In this document: positions 52,641 through 63,419 of the stretch, piece after piece
Layout: every line of letters begins with the position of its first letter
How positions within the stretch are numbered: position 1 is the stretch's first letter
NCBI GenBank assembly: GCA_021234155.1
Contig: JAJEKV010000031.1
Coordinates: 15,956,885 to 16,020,884 of the forward strand
From: Isoetes taiwanensis
Lineage: Eukaryota > Streptophyta > Lycopodiopsida > Isoetales > Isoetaceae
Length of the DNA stretch: 64,000 nucleotides
Reading direction: 5' to 3'
Notes under the pieces: generated by a model
Databases searched by the model: none
Told to the model about the DNA's origin: nothing
Seen by the model: the letters and a program-made list of their open reading frames with translations, nothing else
Program-made: the position numbers and the translations under genes

Positions 52641-53085
52641 CTCCTTAAGTAGGAAATTGTCCATGTTAAAATCCAGCTTCAGATTTACAGCAGCAAGCTT
52701 CGCATATAGTAAACAGAGGTCAATATCTTTGCCGAGCATGGAACAGATGAATTTTTTTGATAAACAAAAAATACCTCTACTTGTCGCTGAAGACACTGCA
52801 CATAGTTGACTATTTCATCAAGCATCACAGCTTTGCCAGTAACCTAAACCAGTCATCCAATTCTCAAGTTAGATTACTGGAATGAAAACTGAAGCGAAGA
52901 TGTATAATTTTGGCATTTCTTCGGTGTATGGAAGAGCAAAACAGGCTAATCTTACCAGAATTATCACTGCTTCTCTTTTCACCTTTAAATCTTAGTTCAT
53001 CCTTGTCTTTTGTGGCCTCCGCACTCTTGAACTGCTTGGCTTGATCCTCTTCACTTTCCAGATCCTGCATTGGCTTCACCAATAC
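52641..53085 (-). pseudogene. bHLH transcription factor fragment lacking the basic region
   Basis: Exon 52956-53085 reads VLVKPMQDLESEEDQAKQF, KSAEATKDKDELRFKGEKRS; exon 52775-52843 (23 codons) reads VTGKAVMLDEIVNYVQCLQR then QVE; exon about 52641-52707 reads KLAAVNLKLDFNMDNFLLKE. The helix-2 block GKA-MLDEIxNYVQxLQRQVE and KLAAVNP-LDF-ID are diagnostic of the plant bHLH49/CIB1 group. Only 112 bp separate the first two exons, and the exon with the DNA-binding basic region and helix 1 is missing. The acceptor before KLAAVN is also lost (TG in place of AG). It could not bind DNA. Confidence 0.88.
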
Positions 53086-53830
53086 CTAATGTTTAAAAAC
53101 AAAGATGAATTATTGATTTCATAGACAAGGGTGTTGTACCAACATTTTGCTCTTTCAAAAAGTTAGGTATTGAGGCATATATCCTTCCATTTTATTCTTT
53201 TTGAGAGAGGATTACCCTGTTCTCTTGCAATTTGACCAAAGCTCAAATAAGAACAGATAATTAGTTTCTTACCACTTAATTCTTAAAGGCCCTTCTTAAG
53301 AATCTCCAAACTGATCCAGCATCTAGTCCAACCTTTTACAACTGGACTTATACTCCTTAGACACAAAGAGGCTTATAACAATAGTATGATCTACGTAAAA
53401 GTTAGCAACAAATTATCCAACATGTTTTACACATCTCATTTACAGATGCTTTTAAATCCAACACTCCACATAATTGCATAAGCAATACACCTGAATACTT
53501 AATATTAAAAGCATAAAAAAGTGGTTCATAACAAAAGCTTGCTTTTAGAGCAATATATAGAGTTGTACGTTCAGTATTCAGAAGTTGAAAATTTTGAAAT
53601 CTTGCACCAATGTGGAAAAACAGCTTTAATTCATAATAGAGACTTGAAACTGGAGGATTTACATCAGTCCTGCCTTGCAATGAACACACCCAAATATCTA
53701 CCTGCAGCCAAACAAATCAGTTAGCATAAACAAGTTTTCTTTCACTTTAAGAGCTAGAATTCCAAAAAAAAACATAAGTAAATTAAGACGGTTACCTGTT
53801 TTTTTCAGACCTACAAAATCATTTGCCCCT
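53086..53830. other. No gene recognised
   Basis: AT-rich, probably intronic or spacer DNA of the surrounding composite element. A 95-codon minus frame has no exon borders and no family similarity. Confidence 0.4.
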
Positions 53831-54330
53831 CTAAATGGATCTATATTTGGAAATATTCCTAACTACAGTGGCTTCCCCCAAATCTGGACTCAGATTTCGT
53901 CCGATGCCTCTGCCCTTCTTCCCTTTCTTTTTTGGAATGGATCCATTGCAATTCTTCTCGGTGGCAACATTCTTCTTTTTCTTCAAAGTACCACCCAATT
54001 CCTTTTCCTTTGCCAGAAGAGGAGTAGCAGATGCAACTTCCTCCAAGATACTTTTGTTCAACAGGCCCTCCTCCATCATTTCTTGTGCCCAAGGAGGAGT
54101 GCCATGATCACCAACAAGCTGCTGATCTTCCATCTCCCTCTCATTTTCTTCCCAATCCATGTCATCTCCAAGACAAGCTGATGCTCCTCATCAAGATTGA
54201 CATTCTGCGCCTCTTTAAAATTGACATTCTGCACCTCTTCAAGGTTCACTTGATCACCATCTCCCAAATCATCTGCTGGTATTTCCGGAGGATCTTCATG
54301 CAACTCTATGTTCTTAACTTTGTCCTTAAA
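53831..54330 (-). pseudogene. C-terminal exons of an En/Spm-associated protein gene
   Basis: After an acceptor-like AAG near 54325, the minus strand encodes an acidic stretch (ELHEDPPEIPADDLGDGDQV, VQNVNFKEAQNVNLDEEHQL with an internal repeat of QNVN), then in a shifted frame MDWEENEREMEDQQLVGDHG, TPPWAQEMMEEGLL and a basic tail (KKKGKKGRGIGRNLSPD). It may be the end of the gene whose upstream exons lie at 58992-61098, with a TIR element inserted in the intron between. The link is an inference from strand, order and composition. Confidence 0.4.
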
Positions 54331-54641
54331 CCTTTATGGTTAGTATGGTTATGCTAGAACATTTTAAACAAAGCGCACAATACTATTGGAGTCATTAAGC
54401 AGGCTTGTACATTGATGAACCCAAGACATTTGTGCAAACTTTAGATGGAGAAGGATCCATGTTTGCACAAGAATGCACGTCACTAATCTCATTTCTTGAT
54501 TGTGCATGTTTCAGACTATGCAAGTACACGCCATGCATGTTTCAAAGGCATACTCCTTTTCCAAACAATGCCTAATTTAAAGTCCATGCAAGTGCAGACC
54601 AAGATTTGAAAATCCCGAAATTTAAAAATGAAAACAGCAAC

Positions 54642-57600
54642 CATTAGGGCGGATTTGGGGTCTCAAAATGGCCCATATCTTGGATGCCAGAATTCCACGT
54701 CATGTTTCTCGCGACCAATGATGTTTGCGCATTTTTTTCCAAAGTCAGTATTAGTTGGCAAGTAGAAAGAGGAGCAGGCTTACTTGGCATCCACATGGCG
54801 AAATTTCATAGGACATGTTTGTATTTTCATTGCAACCACATTAATGGCCCGCATTTTTTGAAAATCGTATCGCGGACCAAAATAATGGCTACTTTTCCCG
54901 CCTACTGTGCACATGCCCACATGCACCAACCACCTTATCAAATTTTGGCACCAAGATTTCCATTGTTCACATTAGCCGCCACGTTGCATCCTCTCCACCT
55001 TCGCTCTTCATTTGGAATCCAAGTCTCCAATAGTGTATACGTGTTTTTTGGGCGAAGCATAGAGTAGTTAAGCAACAACGGCGTAGGCGATGATGTGCGG
55101 ACAAGCAAACGTACGTTACATGCCATGTTTTACTACCCAAATTTTCATTCTGAAGTTTTCCTACTTTTCGACTCTTCCCATTCATCGTATTGCTCCCCGC
55201 CATTCATTCTTACAATTCAACGACCGACCAGATCTCTAATTGCATCCATCATTGCTCCTAGTACTCCTACATTGCTTCCGGCAGTTCATCACTTACAAAA
55301 CAATAAAGGCATGCGGTGGAAGGATATCTATCCATAGGCTCGTGGGTGAGAATGCTATCCTTAACTAAGGGTGACTATGGAGTTACATCGTCGGAGCGAC
55401 ATTCATACGTTAGAATGAATAGGTAGAACTATAGGGTTCAAAATAAATGCTATGGATAGTATAGTGCAAAAAAAAAAAAAAAAGGAAGGGGGAAGGGATT
55501 TGAAGAGGAGGATATTTGCAAATTTGCACCCTCAATAATACATGGATCACACCATGCGAAAATGCATATGCACTTTGTAAATGTGTAGTGAGATTTCAAG
55601 CGTCATGTGATCCTTGCTTCTTTTTCTTCCCTCTTCTTGATTTATATTCACTCACTGAATCAAATATTTTTCTTTGGGCTATATTTATCAGATGTCGGGG
55701 ATTTGAGACTAGGGAAAAGCATTACTAGCATCGTTGTTGTCCAACATATGGACATAAGAGACATGCTTTTCCAAGATAAACATTCAGGGCAATGGGCATC
55801 TAGTTTTATGTTGTAAAGTTGTGGGAGCCGAGCTTGAAAGTCGTCTCATGACCTCTTTTAAGCAAATTGTGCAAGCCTTATGAGAATGGTGTCCTTGCAA
55901 TGAAGAAATGTTTGATAAGACGTGCATCCAGGGTTGTTGAAAAAATGAGTTACAAAATATTTGCTCCATTAGAGGTGTTTACTAATGCCACGACACAAAA
56001 GCTCCAAAGATATATTGTATAAAATATCGCTTTCATGAGCCTTTGGATCAGTTAACTCAAAGTGTCACATATGGAAACATTGTTAGGTTTGATAAAATGA
56101 CATAAAAATCTTATTTAATAAAGCTTTGGTTGTTGGTAAAGTGTTGGCTTATTGATTAAGTGTTTGTATTTTGCTTTGGGACCCTCTTTGAAAAAGTTTA
56201 GTTCATAAAACATAATATAACTTGGAATGATACATATTTTATATGCAAATGGGAGACTATTGATAAGGGACTTGGTGTTATTATCTATTGACAACAAACA
56301 AGAAAGTGGATCACACCATGCGAATTTAGTATATTCCAACCTTTTAGCTTATACAAAATTCGCTTGGTGTGGTCTTTTTGGAAAAAGATGACTTCCTATA
56401 GTAAACTTACTTTGATTATCTTTTAATAAAAGAAATATATATGTGTCTTATTTGAAGTTAAGTGTGGATATGTGACGTGCTCATTTATTGATAAAGTGTT
56501 TGCTTTTTGAAAAAGACTAATAACTTTTATGTACTACTAGAGTTTGGTAAAGTATTTTAGATGCAAATAGGATGCTTGATGTGATCCTTCTTAAAAAATA
56601 TATGCTCTTTTGAAAAGGACTAATAACTTTATGCACTTAGGGTGGTAAAGCATTAAATGAGAAGGGTACTTGGGTTTAATTTTAATTTGACAACAAATAA
56701 GAAAGTGGATCACACGATCTTAATTTAGTGTGTTCCATTTTTGTTGCATATGTACTATTCGCTTGGTGTGATCCTTCTTGAAAAATAATATGCTCATTTG
56801 AAAAGGGATAATGACTTATGTACTTAAGAGTGGTAAAGCATTTTAGATACAAATAGGAATGAGTACTTGTGTTTAATTTTAATTTGACAACAAATAAGAA
56901 AGTGGATCACACCATGCGAATTTAGTGTGTCCCTTTTTTTTGCATATGTATTATTCGCTTGGTGTGATCCATCTTGAAAAAAAATAGCTTTCAAGTAAAA
57001 GGAAAGAAAGAGATATCTTATTTAAAGTGTAAAGTGTTAGTATGTAAAGTGTTGGTTTATTAAAATAGTATTCGTTTACGCTAAGTTGTAAGTTCAATAT
57101 TTGTGTTTCTATTTACTTTTTTACGCAAGGATCACACCGGCTTAATTTCTTATATGCAATTACTTCACAAGATCAAGATTTCGCATCATATGATCCTCTT
57201 TAAATAAGGATGGCTTTGACCTTCAATGTTCATAAATTTTATGAATGTTTGCATATAAGAATGTCACATATCATATTTTCTTAAAAAATGGTCATCAAAT
57301 GGATAACTAGTCAAAGAGTTCTTCTACTACTTAAAGAGTTTCAAGACTTATTTTTGCTATAATTTAAATAGCAATAGATTTTTAAAGGAATCTATTGTGA
57401 AAAGTAGTCAAGACTTCTTGTATTAGAGGTATCTAAACACAAATACCATAACCTTTGTACTTCAAGAATGTATAAACCCTTCGCATTGCAAAGTATAATG
57501 TCATTTATTAGCATCTTCACGGACATTTCCCCTTCCTTATCGGAAGCAGTTCATCTCAAGGAACTGTATTCGATTCTGAATGCCTTCATCCTCTCTCAAT

Positions 57601-58746
57601 CTCTCACAATATCCTAGGAGGCCAGAGTTACAGTCACCACAAAATCGGACTAAACTTGAAACGTCCCGAAATGACGGTTTCTTACCACTCAACGGATCCA
57701 ATGGATATAAAGCGCCATCCGCCCGGATGTCGACACACTTTTTGAGCCCGAAGGCGCAACATGTCGAGGTCTAAGTTCTTATTTTTTAGACCTCCTTTTT
57801 TTGCGATTGAAGATCGGAGCATATTCGCGGAGTCGGTTGGATCCTTATCCACACATCATTTGGAGCTTCCATGCTGTGGATCGACGGGCGAAATGAAGGT
57901 GTACAATTTTTATGCTCGGCACAATTACAATTCGCCGTGTGAGCCTAACGTCCGCATACTAACCTCATTTTTGAAATTTGCAACGTGCATATGGAAATCG
58001 GAAAGTCCATTCTCCTACAATCCATGCTTTTTATACATTAAGCAAATACAAATTTCGAATTGTAGGGGAGGGAAGCTTGTATTGGGATGGAGTAAAGATC
58101 CGGTTAATCGCCGGGTTCACATGGTTCACATGGGGTTACCGGCTTAAAACCTCGCTAAACTTGGGTCGAGGCAAAAAAAAATTCAGCTCGTTTTGAAAAA
58201 TCAGCCCTCGCCAAGATCCAACTTTATGTAGCCGATACAAATGGCCCTGAATTTTTAATCGGTGCTAACTCCGCCGTAACTTCGCCGGAGGGCCTAAACT
58301 TCTCCATGTGAACCACCCATAGCGATGCCGCTAGCCACCGAAATGAAAGTCTGATACAAAGCTTCAACCTACACATTCAAATTTTGAAATGTGGAAGGCG
58401 GGAAGCTTGTATGGCTATGGCCTCTAAATAAAAATAGCGCAAGAATCGGTGACGCACACGCTTGATATCTGACAAACCAAGAGACACCGCCATGAGTTGC
58501 CAGTATGCTATAATGCAAGTGGCTTTTTAGAAGCGGCACGTGTTGCATCAGTCTGTCTGACAACCAACAGAATTAAATACATATGGCGCCATGAATGCAC
58601 GATCCCCCTTATTTCGGGAGAATATTCCAAGTAAATCTGTAATGATGAGATTTTGGTATCCTAGGTGGCATGGAAAAAAAGGAGCGGAAATATGACGTGG
58701 AATGGCTGATAGGAGGCCATTTTCAGACCCCAAATCCGCCCTAATG
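54642..58746. mobile_element. TIR element of 4.1 kb
   Basis: Both ends begin CATTAGGGCGGATTTGGGGT when read inward, and similarity continues for about 75 bp (AAAATGGCC, ATTCCACGTCAT). No clear target duplication was seen next to the ends. The interior has several 100-codon frames but no transposase motif; it contains an array of hairpins at 56306-56970. Probably non-autonomous. Superfamily undecided. It appears to sit in an intron of the flanking minus-strand gene. Confidence 0.75.
56306..56970. repeat. Array of three hairpins with GATCACACC/GGTGTGATC stems
   Basis: Hairpins at 56306-56374, 56705-56774 and 56902-56970. Each has a left arm near GTGGATCACACCATGCGAAT and a right arm near ATTCGCTTGGTGTGATCC separated by about 30 bases. 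The spacing of the last two is 197 bp and of the first two 399 bp, about twice that. The flanks (GACAACAAATAAGAAA, GGTAAAGCATT) are also repeated, so the unit is a tandem repeat of about 200 bp. Half-copies lie near 55541, 56572 and 57128. Confidence 0.85.
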
Positions 58747-58991
58747 AGTTTCCATCTAAATAATGCAATGTTGATTCGATTGATCTATTAACTTTGATTC
58801 GATTGCAATGCTTAAGACCAAGATCCAAGTGCAGACCAAGATGCAAGTGCAGAGAAAGTCATAGTTCTTTTAGGGCAATTACTAAAGCCAATGTGAGTAC
58901 ATGCAAAGACATTATAGGGTCATATTCCTTTTTGTCTACTTTTCAACGCGCAATGCAAAAATGAGATTAGGAAAAGAATGAGACCACCTAC

Positions 58992-61098
58992 CTTTCTTTG
59001 CCTTTTCAGCTGCTTATTTTTCTTTTCTCCCTTCTTCCCTTATGTGATCCACACTTTTAAACTACAAACTGCAAGAGCCATATGTTAGACTGGACATAAC
59101 TAATAATCTAATTAGAAGGCACTCTACTTACGTTTCCAGGAATTCTACCTTTCGCAATCAAGGATTCCCTATACAACTTATATGTTTGCTTGGTTTTGAT
59201 TTTTTTGATAGTGGTTGCAGAAGGATAGGTGCCCCAATCTTGGAACTAAACAAGATATAAAATCAAATATAATTAGTTAAACAAAAAGCTTATAAATTAA
59301 ACAAAAAAGTTTATAAATTAAAAGGGTTCTTACATGGTCTGCAAGCACGCCAGAAAAGCCATGTGGTCCCCATCTTTGTCTTTCATCATCTTTTTGCGCA
59401 GCAGCTGCTCTCTTTTGCTGCGTATGATCAGCCTTACTGTTTGCTAGGAATCTATCGCAAACATCAGGCTATATATAAAGTGGGGCAATTTGAGTTTTAC
59501 TTCTAACTAAGTAGCTATGTCCAATCGCAATAAGCAGCTAATAAACAATACTACTCAAGATAATAATTGATTCAAACAAATTACTTACTTCTAGTGATTG
59601 AACGACCGACCAGCTTTATATACAATGTCCCGTCCCATTACCCCTGTACCGAATTTAGATTCCATATGTTTCACTATCTTCTTCTTAACATCTGCTGATA
59701 TTTGTTTCCAGTTCAAGTCAATATCTCGACAATGGTATTTAACTGCATGGCCAAGGGTTGTTTTCCATGCTTGGCCGTGCTCGTCCATGTGAATATCACC
59801 TCTGCGAACCATTATGATCTGTAAATAAGGTGAAAACTATCTACATATAGTCCACTAAACTAAAACGACAAGCATCTTTGAAAGTTTTCTAAGTTTTCTA
59901 AGAGATCAAATAACCTGGCGCTTCTTTGAAAGTTTTCTAAATGTGACATATTCATCCTCCTCTTCACTCGATTCCTCTTCCTCCTCCAGCTCCTCATTCA
60001 CCTCTGTCTCGTTCACAGTCTCATGCTCTTCATCATCCCTGCTAGCATTCGGGGCATTTATAGACTTTTGACTGCAAAAAGAAAAATGCATTAATACCAA
60101 GTGGTTTTGACCTTGAAAAAAAAATCTTGGCTAAAATAAGATGGCTACTGATTAATATGGGAGAGCGCAGAAAGGGACAAAAATAGGAGCATCATTACCA
60201 GAATATTTTTAGTTCAGGGAGGAAGAGTTAGTTTTGCACATCACCTACCAGGTGACCTCTCTTTATGCTACCTCTGCCACGCTACCATTATCAGCAAGTC
60301 ATGTCCTTGCCTTGCCACCCTGCATTCCAGGTCGTGTGCGTGCCATACCATTAATGAGCAAAAGAACATCGTGTGCCTTGCCTTTGTCCAAATTTAGAAG
60401 GCTCAAACAACATGACAAACTAACAAATTTTCTGTCAAAAGATCATACAGAGTAAAGTCATATCTAAAGCAATTATTAAAATATCCTGATGTCATATCTC
60501 TTTTGCAAAAACTCTATTTTTCGCACATGCAAGTGAGATCATAATATTCCAAAGTCACATTCGTTTCCAAACAATTAAGTTGACTAGTTTTATTTCTTGA
60601 CTATGCATGTTTCAGATTTACATTCCATGCAAGTGCATTCCACGCATGTTTAAAGTCACCTTGCTTTTCCAAACAACAGCAAATTCAGAGGAACAATTTG
60701 GGAAATTAGAAAAAACAAAAGCAAAAGAAATGTTGGACAAATAAAGAACGATCATGTGTACAATAGTTAAGAAGAAATTCAGCCTATCAAGCATAAGACC
60801 TTTTAAAGCCAATTAGCTCTAGCTAAGCATTACATCTGCAAATAGAAAAACCACGAACCATGTCAAAACACCTAATACTATACCTTGATCTTCCAGCGCT
60901 CTTAGAAGAACTTGAACCATGTTTGTGGCTCATGACTGTCTGCTTGAGTTGCTTGTCCAACAACGACTTCATCTTTAACAATTTCTCTTGCGATAGCTCA
61001 GCAATCATATTATTCAAGTCATTTGTTGTTCCATCTTCATTGACGCTATCTTTCCCTCGTGAGTTTGCTTCTGTTTTAGACTTATTCTTTGGGGCCAC
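58992..61098 (-). pseudogene. En/Spm-associated Ptta/Transposase_24-like gene
   Basis: Exons with GT-AG borders at 60884-61098, 59915-60071, 59589-59818, 59334-59450, 59132-59245 and 58992-59061. They encode MAPKNKSKTEANSRGKDSVN with a Leu-rich helix, an acidic block (NEELEEEEESSEEEDEYVTF), WKTTLGHAVKYHCRDIDLNW, ADVKKKIVKHMESKFGTG, a block with SKADHTQQKRAAAAQKDDER, and DWGTYPSATTIKKIK. The pattern (acidic N-terminus, W...V+..I...F, then HTxxxK+ and a coiled region) resembles the plant Ptta/En/Spm Transposase_24 family, whose genes accompany Tnp2 in CACTA elements. Stops fall at the end of the third exon (FNH-stop) and in the sixth, so the copy is probably dead. Confidence 0.6.
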
Positions 61099-62020
61099 TA
61101 AATAAAATAAAGAAGCAAGTGATACAAAACATACTCAAGCAGAAATCAAACGAATATGAAGCAAACAAGGGTAAATAAAAAAGGCTTACTTCTCTGCAAA
61201 ATCTGGACTTAAAATCTTATATTTTATGCGACAACCTACAACCTACACCTGCAAATTCACATCAAATTATAATTAAAACATGCGTAGATAAAAGAAAAAT
61301 AGAGTGCAGAATAATACCTAATAAGGAAAGGGAAAAAATTTAGAAGACGCTTAATATAAGGATTTGACCCTACGAATGCCTAAAGCATAATGTGGCAAAA
61401 GGCTGGAAAAATCAAGGCCCAGGCTGAAATTGTTTTCCAAGATTGGAAATGAATGGATTGATCTTGGCTATTACCTGAAGTCTGAGCTCGAAACTCTGCT
61501 CATAGCAATTTTGGATTTGCCTTTAGACTGGTTTAGATTTTGAACTTGGCTTTAACATTCGTATAAAGAAAGCGGAAGCTTGTATGAGAAGGCAGAGAAC
61601 AACTCATAAACATCAGATTCGTCACGTCTCCACCATGGCTATGGCTCACAGCTTCTCCCTAAGAAATACATTATACAAACCTGTTCACGCCGCCCTCCAA
61701 AAATTTGCTTGATCACTAGATAAATGTGCTCGATCACCACGCGCATCAAGTTTGCACTCAGAACTGGGACTTGGGAAGTGGCGGCAAAAAAGAAGAGAGG
61801 ATACCCGCGGCGTCGGGCAAAAACATATCGTGGACTTCGACAATTTTTTTGTTTGGGAAATTGAAAGTGTGCTTGACGCTTTTTGTGACGAACAAACGTC
61901 AGATAGTAAAGCGTGAGATAATAATAAGGCTAAAGGCTTTTAGTTTTTTGGTCGCACAGTTTTTGAATTTAGGGTATATGCAGCAGATTTGTGGCATCTA
62001 AGCTATTCCAAAAAAAAGTG
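61099..62020. promoter_or_regulatory. Presumed divergent promoter region
   Basis: About 0.9 kb between the start of the minus-strand Ptta-like gene and the plus-strand SET/Tnp2-like gene. No gene was seen inside. Near 61880-61925 the words TTGACGC, GTGACGAAC and ACGTCAGATAG recall the CACTA subterminal repeats at 47.8-48.2 kb, but the density is far lower. The divergent arrangement suggests shared control; no core promoter can be pinned down. Confidence 0.35.
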
Positions 62021-63419
62021 ATGATTCACTCTGATCATGAGTCTGATTCCCACTCTGATCATGACTCCGGTTTATCGTCTTCAATGGCGTGGACTGATAA
62101 CTTTCCACTAATGAGGTTTGAACCCCCCTTCTCTCCTTTATCTTGTATTTATTAATCTGAATGGAATTTATGACTGCTCTCAGTGATAGAGCTTCTTCAT
62201 CGTCTCGCTCAAGCGAATCCAAGGTAGCTAAACCTTCGCTTCGGAATGATCCATTGTAGCAGCTTGCAAGGCAGTATGGCAATTGTTGGTGTAAGAAATG
62301 CAAAGGCAATAACAGAAGAATGTACAATGTAAGACAAGAACACAAAAGGAAGTATGGTTTGATGAGAAATGCCCCACCTCCATCTGAGCCTGAATTGAAA
62401 GCACATCAAGAAGCGGACGAGGTAAAAACATGCAGCTTGTAATTTTATTTCTATTACTTATTTCGTAGCAAAATGTCTAATATACATCTATATGACTTGT
62501 TGTAGTATTTGGACATGCTTGACAAAAACCTTGCACATGTCAATCTAATAGGTAGTCCTATGTCTTCATCTTCGTCTACTATATCATCAGCTGATCCATT
62601 CCCCTTCATTTATTCTGATTCAAGTTCAAGTTCTAGTTTAGGAAAAACTCAAGAAGTTAAGAGAGGTCGAACAAAGGGAAGTACAGTGGCTAAGATAGTT
62701 AAGAGCCATTTTAAAAAAAGTTCGCATGACCTTGCTCATGCATGTGAAACTGAAAATGACATGGTTGATCAACTCCCTCATCATCTCAAAGCCTTTATTG
62801 CCCCATTTATACGAGCATCCATGGGTTGCTGGGAAGGGGAACTACCTCCAATGTTAGAAGAGTTCATGTATTGGGGCCATAATTATATGATAGCTCCTCT
62901 AAAACTGCCACAAGCTGGATGGGGGTTGTACATAATGGAGCATGTGAATGTACAGCCTGATCACTCAATTGTGTTGATGGTTTATGGCGGTCCCACGTAC
63001 CCTTGGGGAGTATGGCATAAACTTACTTCTTTTATGCCTAGTATGTCTACATATGCTATGACATTGAATGCGGCATCTTGGAGTGAGCAGAAAGATCGCT
63101 GAGAACATATTTCACGGGGCGCACTTGTATATATCGATGGTTGACCAAGGGCAATATTGCAGCACTTATAAACAGCTCTCATGGGCGCCCTGAATTAACA
63201 AATGCTGAGTTTGAAGAGACCACAGAATATGATCCACGGTACATGAATGGATACGTTGGACCATATGTGACGGGTTGTGCCACACGGAGCCTCCATCCTG
63301 GAGATGAGTTATTTGTGGATTATCCCTTCAAAAGAGATATCCCTAGGTGGGTACGACGCCAAAAAAGGGGCGAACCTATTGTTGTACCCTATGGTAGAAA
63401 ACGCCACATAAATGGATAG
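62021..63419 (+). pseudogene. CACTA-like gene with Cys/His N-terminus and SET-like domain
   Basis: Exons 62021-62115, 62184-62421 and 62506-63419 have GT-AG borders. The N-terminus is Ser/Asp-rich; the second exon has QYGNCWCKKCKGNNRRMYNV then RQEHKRKYG, a zinc-like cluster preceded by a TAG stop. The third holds a helical block (LPHHLKAFIAPFIRAS) and a SET-like module: LPQAGWGLYIMEHVNVQPDH (SET-N), GNIAALINSSHGRPELTN and HPGDELFVDYPF. The usual GNxxRFxNHSCxPN reads GNIAALINSSHGRP, so the AdoMet-binding NHxC residues are altered. A frameshift/stop near 63102-63150 separates the SET halves. Lysine methyltransferase activity is not expected from this copy. Confidence 0.6.
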
